Below the pieces are notes generated by a model. The model was given only the letters and a program-made list of their open reading frames with translations, ran no database searches and was not told the DNA's origin. From positions 21,576,501 to 21,640,500 of the forward strand of contig NC_092650.1 in assembly GCF_032118995.1 (NCBI RefSeq): DNA of 64,000 bases, given 5' to 3'. A program made the translations under genes and the position numbers. This DNA is from Asterias amurensis (taxonomy: Eukaryota; Echinodermata; Asteroidea; Forcipulatida; Asteriidae). Shown here in pieces: positions 12,691 through 25,225 of this stretch (positions are counted from its first letter, which is position 1; each line of letters starts with the position of its first letter).

Positions 12691-12926
12691 CTTTCCATGA
12701 CGACCGGGCATTTTTGCTGAAAATCGTCTAGCTTACTCTCCATGAACCTAGCAGCATTTTCGGCAGACTTTTCACGGAGTGCGTTCTCCAGGCGATTCTT
12801 GTTCCAGTCTAGCCCACTTTTGATACCATACCCACACAACGCAACGCCACTGACGACAACTGCAGCTCCTCCGGCCGTAACTGCAGTAGCTACCCCGCCT
12901 GCAAATGTTGCCGCTGCACCCAAACC
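12691..12926 (-). other. Membrane-segment exon of mitofusin-like copy 1
   Basis: This exon encodes an uncharged Ala/Gly/Val-rich run of about 35 residues (GLGAAATFAGG...[12 protein letters not shown]) followed by an amphipathic, charged stretch. It matches the position of the mitofusin transmembrane region, between the two heptad-repeat coils. It enters in phase 0 and leaves in phase 2 (AG|GTATAC). Copy 2 differs here at only a few residues (ATV for ATF, QNKC for QQKC). Confidence 0.7.
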
Positions 12927-13277
12927 CTGTTTGAATGGTATAGAAGCACAGGACATTCAATCATTCTTTACACTATGGTTATAAATAATATACCTGGTCA
13001 AAATCTACCTTGATTTGGCCCACATTCAGAGACCTGACCCATAATATTGGTCAGTCTGACCCAGAAATTGAACTTTATCCCAAACATTTCATGACAGATT
13101 CCGAGTCTTCTGACTGAAAAATAGTTTGGACCCACGGAAACCGGATCCGGGTAAATTCTGCCCGGGAGCTTTGAGAGTGTAGCTTAGGTTTGGAAGACAC
13201 AAAGTAGCAACGTTACAGTATAGCTGCTGACACATAACTTGTTAAAATTTACCCAATTGATGTTGCCACATAAGTAC

Positions 13278-13320
13278 CCCCCCCCCCCCCCCAAAAAAAA
13301 AAAAAAAAAAAAAAAAAACA
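13278..13320. repeat. Poly-C/poly-A tract
   Basis: A run of C followed directly by a run of A. Lengths differ from the unit 2 counterpart at about 35521-35558, as expected for homopolymers. Confidence 0.9.
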
Positions 13321-14299
13321 ATACAAATCACGGCCTAAAGAGTTAAAATGGAATTAAGTTTTGCCAATACAATTGCATTGGTGTAAATATTAACACCCAG
13401 AATTTATTTTGGATTCTCTCTCGTGCATCTATGTAAAAACACCCATGGTGTCAATTTTAACACCCCAGTTTCTGCAGGTTTTTTTTTTTTTTTTTTTTAA
13501 CTATTCTTTAAACGGACGGGGGCGTTGTAAAGTTTCAATATGAATGTTTTGCATTTTACAGCCGGCACAAAAGGGAAAGGCAGGACTTTTTGAGACGCTG
13601 TTGGCAGCAGAATCACCACGGTAATGCATTCTTCTTGGAAATGTGCGCATGCTCAGAGTGACGTCAATAGTTGAAATACAATTGCATTGTGTAAAGTCTG
13701 CTGCCACCTAGCGTTTCAAAGTCTCACATTGCAGCTAAAGGGAGAGTGTGCCTTTATTATTGGTCATTACGCGGAAAGGACCGCAAAGGAAACGTTTTGA
13801 AACTCTCCTAAACCTTTTAAATAGAGGGATCAAAATTACAACAGTCACCGAGTTTTTTCTATAAGAGAAACTTTAAGTATAACGATAGGTATACGGAGCG
13901 GGTGCTTACTGATGAGATTATTGAGGAAATATTAAAAGTGTCCACCTACCGTTAGCACTGGTCCATATTTTGCACTCAAACTTAAAGGTGCGCTGCTTAA
14001 AAACTTTCTTGAAACCCCAAACCATTGGTCCACGAACCCAATGCTGATATCCCGACCAGAAACCTCGGCAGCGTCGCTGTAGTCCATTTCCACTTTTCTG
14101 TGTCCACCCTCCACATTTCTAATCAGATTTATGTCTGGAAACGACTCCTGGAACAATTCTATGATAAATAGTATACAAAGGAAGGGGAAATACTAATTCA
14201 ATTTTGTGATGTACTGATTTTCCAATATAGATAGATGTATATATCTGTAGGCCTTTTTAAAACCGCACTCAATGTGGGTGTTTAATTACCTATAGTTGT

Positions 14300-14372
14300 T
14301 TGTTTGTTGGGGTGTTTGCTTGTTTGTTTGTTTGTTTGTTTGTTTGTTTGTTGTTGTTGTTTTTGTTTTGTT
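14300..14372. repeat. (TTTG)n microsatellite
   Basis: Intronic tract. The unit 2 counterpart (about 36556-36632) is four bases, one repeat, longer: the unit-to-unit offset changes from 22256 to 22260 here. Confidence 0.9.
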
Positions 14373-14699
14373 TTGGAATTTTTGTTGTTTTATTTTGGGA
14401 GTTTTCATATCAGACCAACAAATAATGTGATCTAATTAGAGCCCAGGGCAAATCTACCTTGTACACCAGCCTTTAATTCGTCTTGCTCAAGTTTAATGAC
14501 TGAATTCAAATTCTTCTCCATATCATCGGTCCGTTTAAGCGCTACACTTTGTAGTGTCTGAAAAAGAAATTAAACACGTTTTTATCAACAATGACTGTGG
14601 AGAGTCAGATGATTTCTAATAGAAAGCCCTGACTTATAAAATTGTTGAAAAGATCAAGTCTCTACCCTAGGGTTAGAACGATGTAAAATGCCACTGTAT

Positions 14700-15055
14700 T
14701 TTAAAGGCACTGGACCTTTATATTGGTTATTACTCCAAATAATTATTGGCATAAAATGTTTACTTGATTACGAGTAATAGAGAGCTGTCAAAACATTGTG
14801 AGAAACGGCTCCCTCTGAAGTAACGTAGTTTTCGAAAAAGAATAGTTGTCCACGAATTTGATTTTGAGCTCTAGAAATCAAGCATCTGAAGGCACACAAC
14901 TTCGTGTGACAAGGGTGTTTTTCCTTTCATTATTATCTCGCAACTTCGACGACCAATTGAGCTCCAATCTATACCGTGTTTGTTATTTTATGCATATGTT
15001 GAGATACACCAAGTGAGAGAATTGTCATTGACATTTGTCCAGTGTCTTTAATACC
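14700..15055. repeat. MITE family A copy in intron (shared by both units)
   Basis: Starts 'ttttaaaggcactggacc', has AAACGGCTCCCTCTGAAG, and ends 'tgtccagtgtctttaa'. Its counterpart is at 36960-37315. Confidence 0.85.
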
Positions 15056-15494
15056 CTCATAGGAACAATTTTACCAGAAGTTTAGAAGTCCAAACGCTCA
15101 TTTATTTACCTTTTGAAAGCAAGCGCAATCATTCTCGTCTAAATCATTCACGCCATCAGTCATGCCTCTTTTGATGTCTTCTTTTGCGTCTTCAAAGGCC
15201 TTCTTGGACTGTGAATGAGAACATTTACAAGTAGACTTCTTTTATATGACACCTCACCAAAACATAGTCCCCTCACTGAGGTAAATGGAGAGCTTTACCA
15301 TTTGCTGAGTCGTGCGCAGAGAGTACACGAGGCACGTTTCCATTGTTGGGCATCGAAGATGCCTGGTAATAAGGTCTTTTAGAGTCTGTAGCTAAACACA
15401 ATGGATCTTATGCATTGGCCGCCATCTTCGGTGTCCTTTTTAGACCGATCAATTATATTAGGCTCCGCCCACGCCGCACGTGTGTGAGCTAGTA

Positions 15495-15670
15495 TACAAA
15501 TATTGACTGCTTCGAGTGCTATGGTTTAAACTACGACTCCCGAGGTGATCCCAGGAGCGTTCTATTTTCCCGAGGCGAAGCCGAGGGAAAATAGATCGCT
15601 CCGGGGATCACCGAGGGAGTCATAGTTTTCAACCATTGCACGAGTAAAAGCAGTCAATATTTGTTATATA
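15495..15670. repeat. Palindromic MITE family E
   Basis: Inverted ends 'caaatattgactgcttcgag' and 'gcagtcaatatttgt', with 'actcccgaggtgatccc' / 'ggggatcaccgagggagt' and a central 'attttcccgaggcg...cgagggaaaat' hairpin. Counterpart at 37755-37930. It is followed at 15878-15955 by a second hairpin block around 'ggaccatggagtttattcc'. Confidence 0.7.
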
Positions 15671-16264
15671 ACACCCCAAACATTTCTAAATACTGTACTA
15701 TTATTATTAAGTTACAGACCTGAATGCTACAATCCACGGACGACGCGAATACAGATTGCAAACACTTTTACTTAATACTGTGTTGCATGTAGTGTCGTGC
15801 AATCCGAAATGGTTACAGACTATTAATTTATCATCCTCGTACACGCAACGGACGTCTGGGTACTGCACGCCGTGTGCTAGTCTGTCGGACCATGGAGTTT
15901 ATTCCTCCATGGTCGGACGAGCGCACGGCGCCGTGTGCTAGTCTTCGGACTAGCGCCTGGCAAACCGACGCACTATCACACGGCCGTCGTCTAGCAAAAC
16001 TAAGACATGTCATGTGACGCGCTCTTAACCAATGAGCAGGCAGAATACTTGCAAGGGGTGTTATAATAGAACACGTGAGCCTATCCAACACCTTTCTGCA
16101 TAACACTGCCGCACACGCCAAGCATACCGCACGCATGTCAGACTTTATTTTGCGTAATGGGTTGTGATTGGTCAATATGCAATGGGGCGGAGCTTAATGA
16201 TCGGTATATTGAAGCGTGCACTGCGCATGACTGTCACCCAAAATAAGCTCTTTTGACAAAATAT

Positions 16265-16485
16265 ATTATGTATTTAAATTGTTATTATCATTATCATTGT
16301 CATTGTCATTTTCGTTGTCATTGTCAATCCACTTCCAGTGTCAATACAATTATCATTGTAATTGCCGTTGTCAATATCTTTACCATTTCCATTGTCAATA
16401 CAATTGTCATTGTCATTGCCGTTGTCAATGTCTTTGCCATTTCTATTGTCATTGTCATTGTCATTGTCATTGTCATTATTTACAG
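16265..16485. repeat. (CATTGT)n hexanucleotide array
   Basis: Imperfect cattgtcattgtcatt array between two coiled-coil exons. All frames are open because the period is six. The unit 2 counterpart (38525-38745) has identical length, which is notable for a microsatellite. Confidence 0.9.
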
Positions 16486-17179
16486 CCGTCGTCGTAGCCG
16501 TCAATTCGCGTCCAAATTCAAACCTTTTCTTGAACAATCCTTGTAGTAGACAAATTCACAAACAGCAGTGTCCCTTCGACAAAACGAGCCGTTTTGACGG
16601 AAAGGTTTTGGATTTCGGTCTCAAGTGATCGAAGTTGAACCTCTTTCTCTCTCCTTCAAAAAAAACCCCATAAATAAGTTATCGATAAATTAAAAATCTT
16701 CTGATGGTATCACAGCGTTATTTCTTTAACCAATAGTTTATATCTGGTAAAGAAATGCATAATCGTCACACATGTCAATAACCAATAATAACTATTTGGC
16801 GAAGACAAGATAAAATAATATAGAAAGATCTATATTTTGTCTTGAATCATAATTTCCACTTGTCCAAGGAGAAGTGGAAAGCGGTCACTTCACTGACCAT
16901 TTCTTGCAAAGGTACCCTTGCCCTAATAATAACAAACAGTTGAAGTCATCTGACTCATTATTTGTTATTTTGTTGATATTGTATATTTATCAATTTTTCA
17001 TAGTTCTTTAATTTCACTACTACTTGGAAACACCGTATAACAAAATGACTAGAATTCCACGTCGTGTTTTCCTATGAAGGGAAAGTTGTTTGGAAATAGA
17101 ATAGCTTTCAATTATATTATTCGATAATAAAACATATTCAATATAATGAACTACAATAATTGTTCGATATACAAATGTT

Positions 17180-17450
17180 AATTATTTGATATACCAGCTT
17201 ATATTATTCGATAAACCAACTTATGTTTTTCGATATACCAACTTATATTTGTCGATATATCAACTGATATTATTCGATATACCAACTTTTATTTGTCAAT
17301 ATACCAACTTATATTTTTCGATATACCAACTTATATGTTTCGATATACCAACTTATTTTTGTCGATAAACTAACTTATATTTTTCGATATACCAACTTGT
17401 ATGTTTCGATATACCAACTTATATTTGTCGATATACCAATTGACATTATT
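17180..17450. repeat. Tandem repeat of ~23-bp unit
   Basis: About eleven imperfect copies of 'tcgatataccaacttatatt' directly beside the exon at 17480-17584, where it obscures that exon's donor. Counterpart at 39440-39710. Confidence 0.85.
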
Positions 17451-18249
17451 CGGTATACTAACTTGCTTTTCTGCAGTACCGCTATCATTATTTTCCGAAG
17501 GCTTTCGGCCTTTTCTACAATTCGTAACCCTTCTTCATAATGACTTTTGAACTTCGTTTCGATGGCTGATGTTGAAACAAACTCCTGTTAAAGGAAAGGT
17601 ATACGTTTGTTAATCATTCCTTAATTAATGGTTATAAAAACTTACTTGGTCGCTAAGTACAGCAGTTTCGATCGGGGAGCAATCGGGGGTTAGAGATTAT
17701 GTTACAAGTTTCCTCCTGCTGTTAGCACCGGTCGTTATTTTGCACCCAAAGTATAGAATATGGACAAATACAACAATCGTTATCCCCAACAACTGAAATC
17801 TGAGAAACGTAACTGTTAAGTATCTCAAAAACGGGCCTCTGAATTGAACTGTTCACATAAGCTGGTTTTAATGCATATCATTAACTTCATTTGTATAAGA
17901 TTAAAACAATCAAACGGTTCCAAAAAACAACAGTAAACTTCCTCTTAAAACCATCGACAAAATATTGTTGCAGGATAACTCATGTGTCTTAGCAGTTGTT
18001 CGCAGTCTGATGAGACGAAGGTGATGACGGCCTACCTTAAATGTGTCCTCAAAGCGGTGAAACTCCTTCTGCCTTTTTTGCCAATCCTCCGGAAGTGACC
18101 CTGACAAGAAAAACAAAATCTGCAAAAACCACAGGCAAAATTGCACAAAATGTACTGCTACAAGAAAGAAGCAACTCCACTCAATGGAACCCTGAAGTGT
18201 AGGTTGGGTAAAAACAGAGCATCTCTGAACAGAGAGTCATGACACATTT

Positions 18250-18606
18250 TGTTATTACCATAAAACCTTTCTTGATTACGAGTAATTGGGAGAGGTTGAG
18301 TATAAAACATTGTGAGAAACAGCTCCCTCTGAAGTGGCGTAGTTTTCGAGCAAGAAGTAATTTTCCACGAGTTTTATTTCGAGACCTCAGATTTAGAATT
18401 TGAGGTCTCGAAACCAAGCATCTGAAACACAACTTCGTGTGACCATGGTGCGACAAGGGTGTTTTTTTCTTTCATTAATATCTCGCAACTTCGACTACCG
18501 ATTGAGCTCAAACTTTCACAGGTTTGTTATTTTATGTATATGTTGAGATACACCAACTGTGAAGACTGGTCTTTGGCAATTACCAATAGTGTCCAGAGTC
18601 TTTAAA
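18250..18606. repeat. MITE family A copy, 5' end cut off by the exon deletion
   Basis: The element begins abruptly at 'gttattaccataaaacc' joined to 'gacacatttt'. In unit 2 the corresponding element (from about 40880) has more of its left end, so the same deletion that removed the exon removed this end. Confidence 0.8.
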
Positions 18607-18841
18607 ATGTAAACCATTCGTCAAAGTAACCATATAAGAGCGAAAAGGGGTTATAATCATGTACAATATTAAAACAAAATCATGTATAATTAAAACAGAA
18701 TGTTTTTGAGCCTCCGGTAAAGACTCTGCTACGGTCGAAGCGTCAACTTTGAGGTAATTAGTGTAATTTGAATGGATTTAATGAAACTGCTTTTTGTGTT
18801 AATGGTGGTCTTGAAAACTTCTTACAGTAAAAACAGTTCCC

Positions 18842-19196
18842 TTAAAGACACTTGACACTGTCGGGTATTTTTAAAGACCATAACATAACAAACCTGCGGA
18901 ATTTTGAGCTCCGTTGGTCGTCAAAGTTGAGAGATAATAATGAAAGAAAAAAGCCCATTGTAACACGAAGTTGTGTGCTTTCAGATGCTTGATTTCGAGA
19001 CCTCAAATTCTAATTCTGAGGTCTCGAAATCAAATTCGTGGAAAAACACTCCTTTCTTGAAAACTAGATCACTTCAGAGGGAGCCGTTTCTCACAATGTT
19101 TTATATTATCAGTCTCCCCATTACTAACTTGTTACCAAGTAATATGCTAACTATATTATTTTGAGTAATTACCAATAGTGTCCACTGCCTTTAATC
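18842..19196. repeat. MITE family A copy, opposite orientation
   Basis: Starts 'ttaaagacacttgacactgt' and ends 'taccaatagtgtccactgcc'; the marker is on the minus strand (cttcagagggagccgtttct). Counterpart fused to its neighbour at 41215-41508. Confidence 0.85.
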
Positions 19197-19539
19197 AGGA
19201 ATGAAGAGGAGATCGTTGTTAGACATAGACAACACTTTACTACTCACTATACTATATTACAAAGCATTTATAAAGCACTCTTACAAAAACATGTATCACA
19301 GTGCTTTACTTTCCGTTTCACTACAGAAGAGTTGGGATTACACGTTAGTGTAGCCAATGTTCGGGCGCCCTATTCTAGTCCTAAGTATTTAAAGCTTACC
19401 TGTTCGGTTTTGCTCATATCCATTTGAGCTAGGTCCCAGCAAGTGAAAACTATCAGAACGTTGGGTTTAGAAATATACTTCGCAACTCTCTTGAAGAAAT
19501 CTTGGGCCTTTAATTAAAAGAAGAGGGACAACTTATGAC

Positions 19540-20597
<1,058 letters not shown>

Positions 20598-21439
20598 CTG
20601 AACAGGTCTTGCGCGGACCGAAACAATGCACTTTCCAGTGTTTGTCATCAAAGATGGCGGTCAGCGACGTCATGCAATGCATCTGCATGAATTGTTAGCG
20701 CACAGGAGCAAGTTTCATGGATAGGAGCAATATAAATTGTCATTAATATTTATTATTATTTGTCTTCTTGACTTTGTTTCATGCATACTTACTGCTTCAT
20801 CGAGTGAATTTTTGGAATTCACAACAAATATGTGGATGTCGGCATCTTCACAGTATTTAGTCACTTGCTTATCGGTGTCCGATTTAGTACACGTACCTGG
20901 ACTGGAAGCAAGAGTTCAAGCCCATGAAACATAATGTATATGCTTTATAGTTTAAAAAAAAGGAGTTCCATCAACGTTACGCTGAGTTTTTTGGCAACAT
21001 TGACAAAGAAACACTAAGAATCGCATTGGAACGTTTCAGCTAAAATTTATCCGTGTCTATAGTTGCTGAAAAACGGGGAAAACTGCATTGCCAAAAGGAG
21101 GTACCAACCAAATCCCTGGCCGCAGCATTCACGAACGAACACCAACCCTTTATGAAACGATTATTTCAAAGAGCTATTGGCAGCAGTCCATACATCACTT
21201 TTCTATTGCTAATATAGGCCGACCATTCAGCACCGAGTACCTCTGGGAGGGTTGTCCAAAAATTGCATAGTTACCAGTCAATAAGAACCAACTCATTCTG
21301 AAGTAATTTGCACTTGTCTTTTGGCCAGTAGACTGTGGTCTCGTGGCAATTCACTTTGCCCGTGTCCAGTACGTTAGTCCTCTTTCCAACTTCCTAGCGG
21401 GAAAAAAGGTTAGCTCAATGACAATGTCAAGCAATATAG

Positions 21440-22475
21440 TTGAGACATAATCGGATATCGATTAAGCGTTACGACATGCTCTGATTTATGAGTGGTGTCG
21501 AGGAGTAGGATGAGGAGGAGGAGGGGGAGGAGGAGGAGGGGAGGAGGGGGAGGAGGAGGGGAGGAGGAGTGGGAGCAGCAGCAGGAGCAGCAGCAGCAGC
21601 AGCGACGGCGGCGGCGGTGGCGGCGGCGGCTGCAGCAGCAGCAGCAGCAGTAGCAGTAGCAGTAGTAGTAGTAGAAGTAATCATGGACTAGACCTTATAC
21701 ATCCCATGTGCCCTTTTCAGACAAAAATATGTCACCTTAAATCCATCTGCGGCAGAAATAGTTAGAATAATTATGTGATGTGTTTTTCCGCATGATTTGT
21801 ACACAGCTCAACGGAAGAATACACTAAATCTTATGATTTGAGGCATTGCATGATGAGGTACCTCTTTGTAATGTAAATAGCCGAATCGTGTCTGTCTGTG
21901 TGTGTGTGTATCTTTTTGGATCTCCTCCCTGGATACCGCTTCAAACCTTGCCAAATTTACACGGAAGAAAGACGCCGACTTCGTCTCTTGAACAAAAAAA
22001 CACCAGAATTTGGGGGGGGGGGTTGGTTTGCCCGCCGTTTTCACTGTTGCTATGGGCAGCGCGCGCGTACAATGCAAGCAAAGAACTGTTGCTATGGGCC
22101 GCACGCGCGTACAGTACAGTGGGGGCGCCCAAAGCCTCATTTTGGGTAAGAATTGTGACGTCATGCATAAATACTAAGAGAGAGGCGTATGGAATGGGAA
22201 CACGGAGGCAGGCTTTAAAGCACGTGGGGCGGGGAGAGGGGAGGGGCGGGGAGGGGGAACGGCACCTTTTATTTAACTGTTGCTATGGGACGGGATCATG
22301 TAGAACGAAGGCAGGTTTTAGAGCACGTGGAATTGGGAGAGGGAGGGAGCAGGGGGACGGGAGACAGCACCTTTTATTTAATTGTTGCTATGGGACGCGA
22401 CGGGATCATAGAGAACGAAGACAGGTTTTAGGAGCACGTAGGGCGAGGAGAGGGAAGGGGCAGGGGGAACGAGTA
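21440..22475. repeat. Unit-1-specific repeat insertion: triplet arrays plus ~107-bp tandem repeat
   Basis: Unit 2 lacks most of this (compare 42860-43000). It contains GGA-rich, GCA/GCG and GTA triplet tracts (about 21500-21680), a duplicated 'ttgctatgggcagcgcgcgc'-type block (22043-22110), and about three copies of a roughly 107-bp unit with 'ccttttatttaactgttgct' (22175-22470). Intronic and non-coding. Confidence 0.7.
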
Positions 22476-22519
22476 TAGTGTTTGAAGCTTTGCATGTTGT
22501 GAATAAGAGTAACTATAAA

Positions 22520-22600
22520 TATAAATATGAATAGTAAACTTGCGGTTTACAACCATGAGTACTCATAGTTGTACCCGCAAGTTTACTATTCATATTCAAT
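22520..22600. repeat. Inverted repeat (hairpin), conserved in both units
   Basis: 'gaatagtaaacttgcgg' and 'ccgcaagtttactattc' face each other around 'tacaaccatgagtactc'. The counterpart at 43038-43091 is a perfect 23-bp stem. Confidence 0.8.
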
Positions 22601-22638
22601 ATTTACTCTTATGACTTAGTATATTATCGGACTCGTAC

Positions 22639-22807
22639 TTCCATGCTTATTGGTGCCACGTAGCCATCAAGATCACCTTCAGCGTGCTCGGCTGGACGGT
22701 CTGTTCCCTCTACCAAAACGAAACCAGCTGTTGTTTCACCAAATAGGCTCGCCAAGACCTTGTCCCGCAGCAGAGCATTGATAAGCGCCGATTTACCGCT
22801 ACTTGTC
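22639..22807 (-). other. P-loop exon of copy 1
   Basis: Completes the Met of GMTSSGKS and encodes [20 protein letters not shown] followed by FGETTAGF and a stretch that differs strongly from copy 2. The donor is GAA|GTACGAG; without it the frame stops three codons later. Confidence 0.75.
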
Positions 22808-22913
22808 CTAACATACGTAAGATGAAATCAATGTACAGTTAATTTTGTGGCACAAAACTACGGAGATAGTACCATCCAATGTGTTGAGATCCTGAGTTCC
22901 ATTTTGCTCAGGG

Positions 22914-23088
22914 CCCACTTTTATAGAGTTGCTTAAGCACAAAACCCTTGATTAGTAAAATAAGATTACCGGCCAAGACTCCACTCAATTTATTTTGCCA
23001 TGAAATTTGGGCCAATAACATGTGTAAAATAAGCATGCTATATTCGTGCTTAAGCAATTTTTTTGCTTAAGCAGCTCTGTGAAATTGC
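22914..23088. repeat. Palindromic MITE family D, diverged copy
   Basis: Inverted ends 'gggcccacttttatagagtt' and 'agctctgtgaaattgccccc', with 'gcttaagcacaaaa' and 'ttttgcttaagc' inside. Confidence 0.6.
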
Positions 23089-23599
23089 CCCCAGTACTTG
23101 GAAGTCTGGTGGTACGGGAGACATTGATGTAAGCGTCGTAACATGCGTGGTGTGTGAGCGCACCTATGATTGACAATCTCGGCAATACGTCAAAATGAAT
23201 GCTAACTGAGATGATAATACAATGTAACCTACGTTTTAATATTGTTCGTTGGAAGGCAAGGGAGCGGTATAAGACCATCGTGTACTATATCAAAGTATGA
23301 AAAACACAATTGGTGACTGTGACGCCACCTGAGGTCAAATACGGTAATTTAAAGCTTTAATGAGTTAACCTTTGCTGCACCATATCTCAAGAAGTACAAA
23401 GCCGATTTCACACCTTGTGCATTGGAGATTAGGCGTGGGTAAACGTGACCTCCATATCTCAAGAACTTCATAACCGATAGTCAAGCTTTTTTCAGAGGCT
23501 CCTTTTGGCATTGAATATTAACTTTTGGTTACCGTGACCCAATGCTTACCTTTACTTCCGGGTCACCCGGAAGTGGGACTAAATCTCAAGAACTACAAA

Positions 23600-23665
23600 A
23601 AAAGAAATCTCTAAAATTTCATTTAAAATTTCATTTAAAATTTCATTTAAAATTTCATTTAAACT
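23600..23665. repeat. Short tandem repeat, 14-bp unit x4
   Basis: Four copies of 'aaaatttcatttaa', private to unit 1. Confidence 0.85.
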
Positions 23666-24164
23666 CAATATCAGAATGGAGACCAGGTTTATCTTTTTAG
23701 GCACACAAGTAGAAAAAAAGGCCCGTCAAAAGTCAATAGTTTTATATTACAAAATCAGACTAACCTAAAGCTTTGAGGCCCTAATTCGGAACAGCTTTGT
23801 GTTCGTGCACAAACACCTATGTATAGATTTAACTGTTAGCTTTTTATGGCAAACATTTATATGGTTGCTTCCCTCACCCTTTTCCCCAGGGGTTGGGGTG
23901 GGGGTTTGAATAGAACTTCCTCCAAATAGGAGGTCTATACAGAAGCACAAGATAATTACTTACATTCCAAAGAAGACAGCTTTCATCTTGCCCCGCCCGA
24001 CGATATGACAGATACTTTTTATTTTGTCTCTTAGCTCGTTCAGTTTCATCTCAGATTCTGTAAAATATTTTTTGGGGAAATCTGCCATGGAAAAGAAAGA
24101 CGTACTGTATTAAATGGGTCAAATCATTTAACCTATATGGTGCAGTAGTATGAATGGGTAGTGC

Positions 24165-24440
24165 CAGTGTCGTGGCTGAGCGGTTAATAGCACTCAACTA
24201 CATCACTAGTGTTTCTGATCGGCAGAGTTGGGGTTCGAGTCCCGGTCGTGACACTTGTGTCCGCAAGACAACTTATAACCTTTGCACCGTCCGGGTGGGA
24301 CCGTAAAAGCCGTATGTGAAGACAGTCCCGTGCCATAGTGTTTTTGTATACAAGTCGCTATAGACACACAAGGCCTAAAGGTCACTTCATGGTGTTGTTG
24401 GCTGCAAATAAACAATTTTTCCATGGTCCGTTGCCATCTA
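24165..24440 (+). repeat. tRNA-derived SINE (plus strand)
   Basis: A-box-like TGGCTGAGCGGTTA and B-box GGTTCGAGTCCC are spaced as in a tRNA with a long variable arm (Ser/Leu type). The body 'cacttgtgtccgcaagacaa' and 'ccgtccgggtgggaccg' follows. The acceptor stem does not pair in register, so this is a SINE head, not a tRNA gene. In unit 2 the same SINE is split by insertions (45405-46700). Confidence 0.75.
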
Positions 24441-24459
24441 CTCCTGGGGCTGAAACATA

Positions 24460-24655
24460 CGGATTTAGGCTTGGGTCTTCAGATCACATAGCTGCTACAG
24501 GCTGCTACAGCAAAAAACATTACCTCCCCAACTTTTACGAAGCAATCATGGTTAAGTGTCTTGTTATGACCGGGACTCGAACCCACACTCTGCTGATCAG
24601 AAACACCAGAGCTTGAATCCGGTGCTCTCAACCGCTGGGCCAATGGTGTTATTAC
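24460..24655 (-). repeat. tRNA-derived SINE (minus strand), tail-to-tail with the previous
   Basis: On the minus strand: A-box-like TTGGCCCAGCGGTTGAGAGC, then B-box GGGTTCGAGTCCCGG. It faces the plus-strand SINE. Counterpart at 46740-46925. Confidence 0.7.
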
Positions 24656-24659
24656 ACAA

Positions 24660-24955
24660 TCAGTCAGTGCCACGTATAGTGACGTAGTTTTCGAGAAAGA
24701 AGTAATTTTTACGAAATTAAGAAAGTAATTTTTCCTCGAATTTGATTTCGAGACGTCAGAATTAGATTTCAGAGTCTCGAAATAAAGCATCTGAAAGCAC
24801 ACAACTTCGTGTGAAAAGGGTTTTTTTATATCGCAACTTCGACGACCAATTGAGCTCAAATTTTCACAGGTTTGTTATTTTACGCATAAGTTGAGATAAA
24901 CCAAGTGAGAAGACTGGTCTTGGACAAATTTATCAATAGTGTCCAGTGTCTAAGA
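24660..24955. repeat. MITE family A remnant (empty site for the foldback element)
   Basis: Right portion of family A, with 'agagtctcgaaataaagcat'. The corresponding unit 2 copy is interrupted after 'cgaaat' by the 895-bp foldback element. Confidence 0.8.
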
Positions 24956-25225
24956 GTACATGTATTTAGGATAGTAAGGGCGATACGGTCTGTCCTTTAT
25001 CCGATCCATCGCACTTCGTTTTGTTGATACACACACTGTCATGTACCCCTGGGTCTGGGCCTTTACATTCATTTACTTACCGTGATCTGCAACAATTTCA
25101 AGCATACTTTGAACGAAATTCATGTCCTTTTCGTAGATCGTCTTCATTGATTCCTTAGCCGCGGCAAATTGACGAATACGTATGGCAGAGTCGCTCTCTT
25201 CAGAAGTTCCTTCGAAGGTTGCCAT

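Noticed and set aside
12742..12984. Plus-strand 80-codon frame (also 34982-35179)
   Set aside because: It is the antisense shadow of the membrane-segment exon.
24165..24260. Ser/Leu-type tRNA gene
   Set aside because: The acceptor stem pairs only out of register and the same head plus body recurs in reverse nearby, so it is a SINE.
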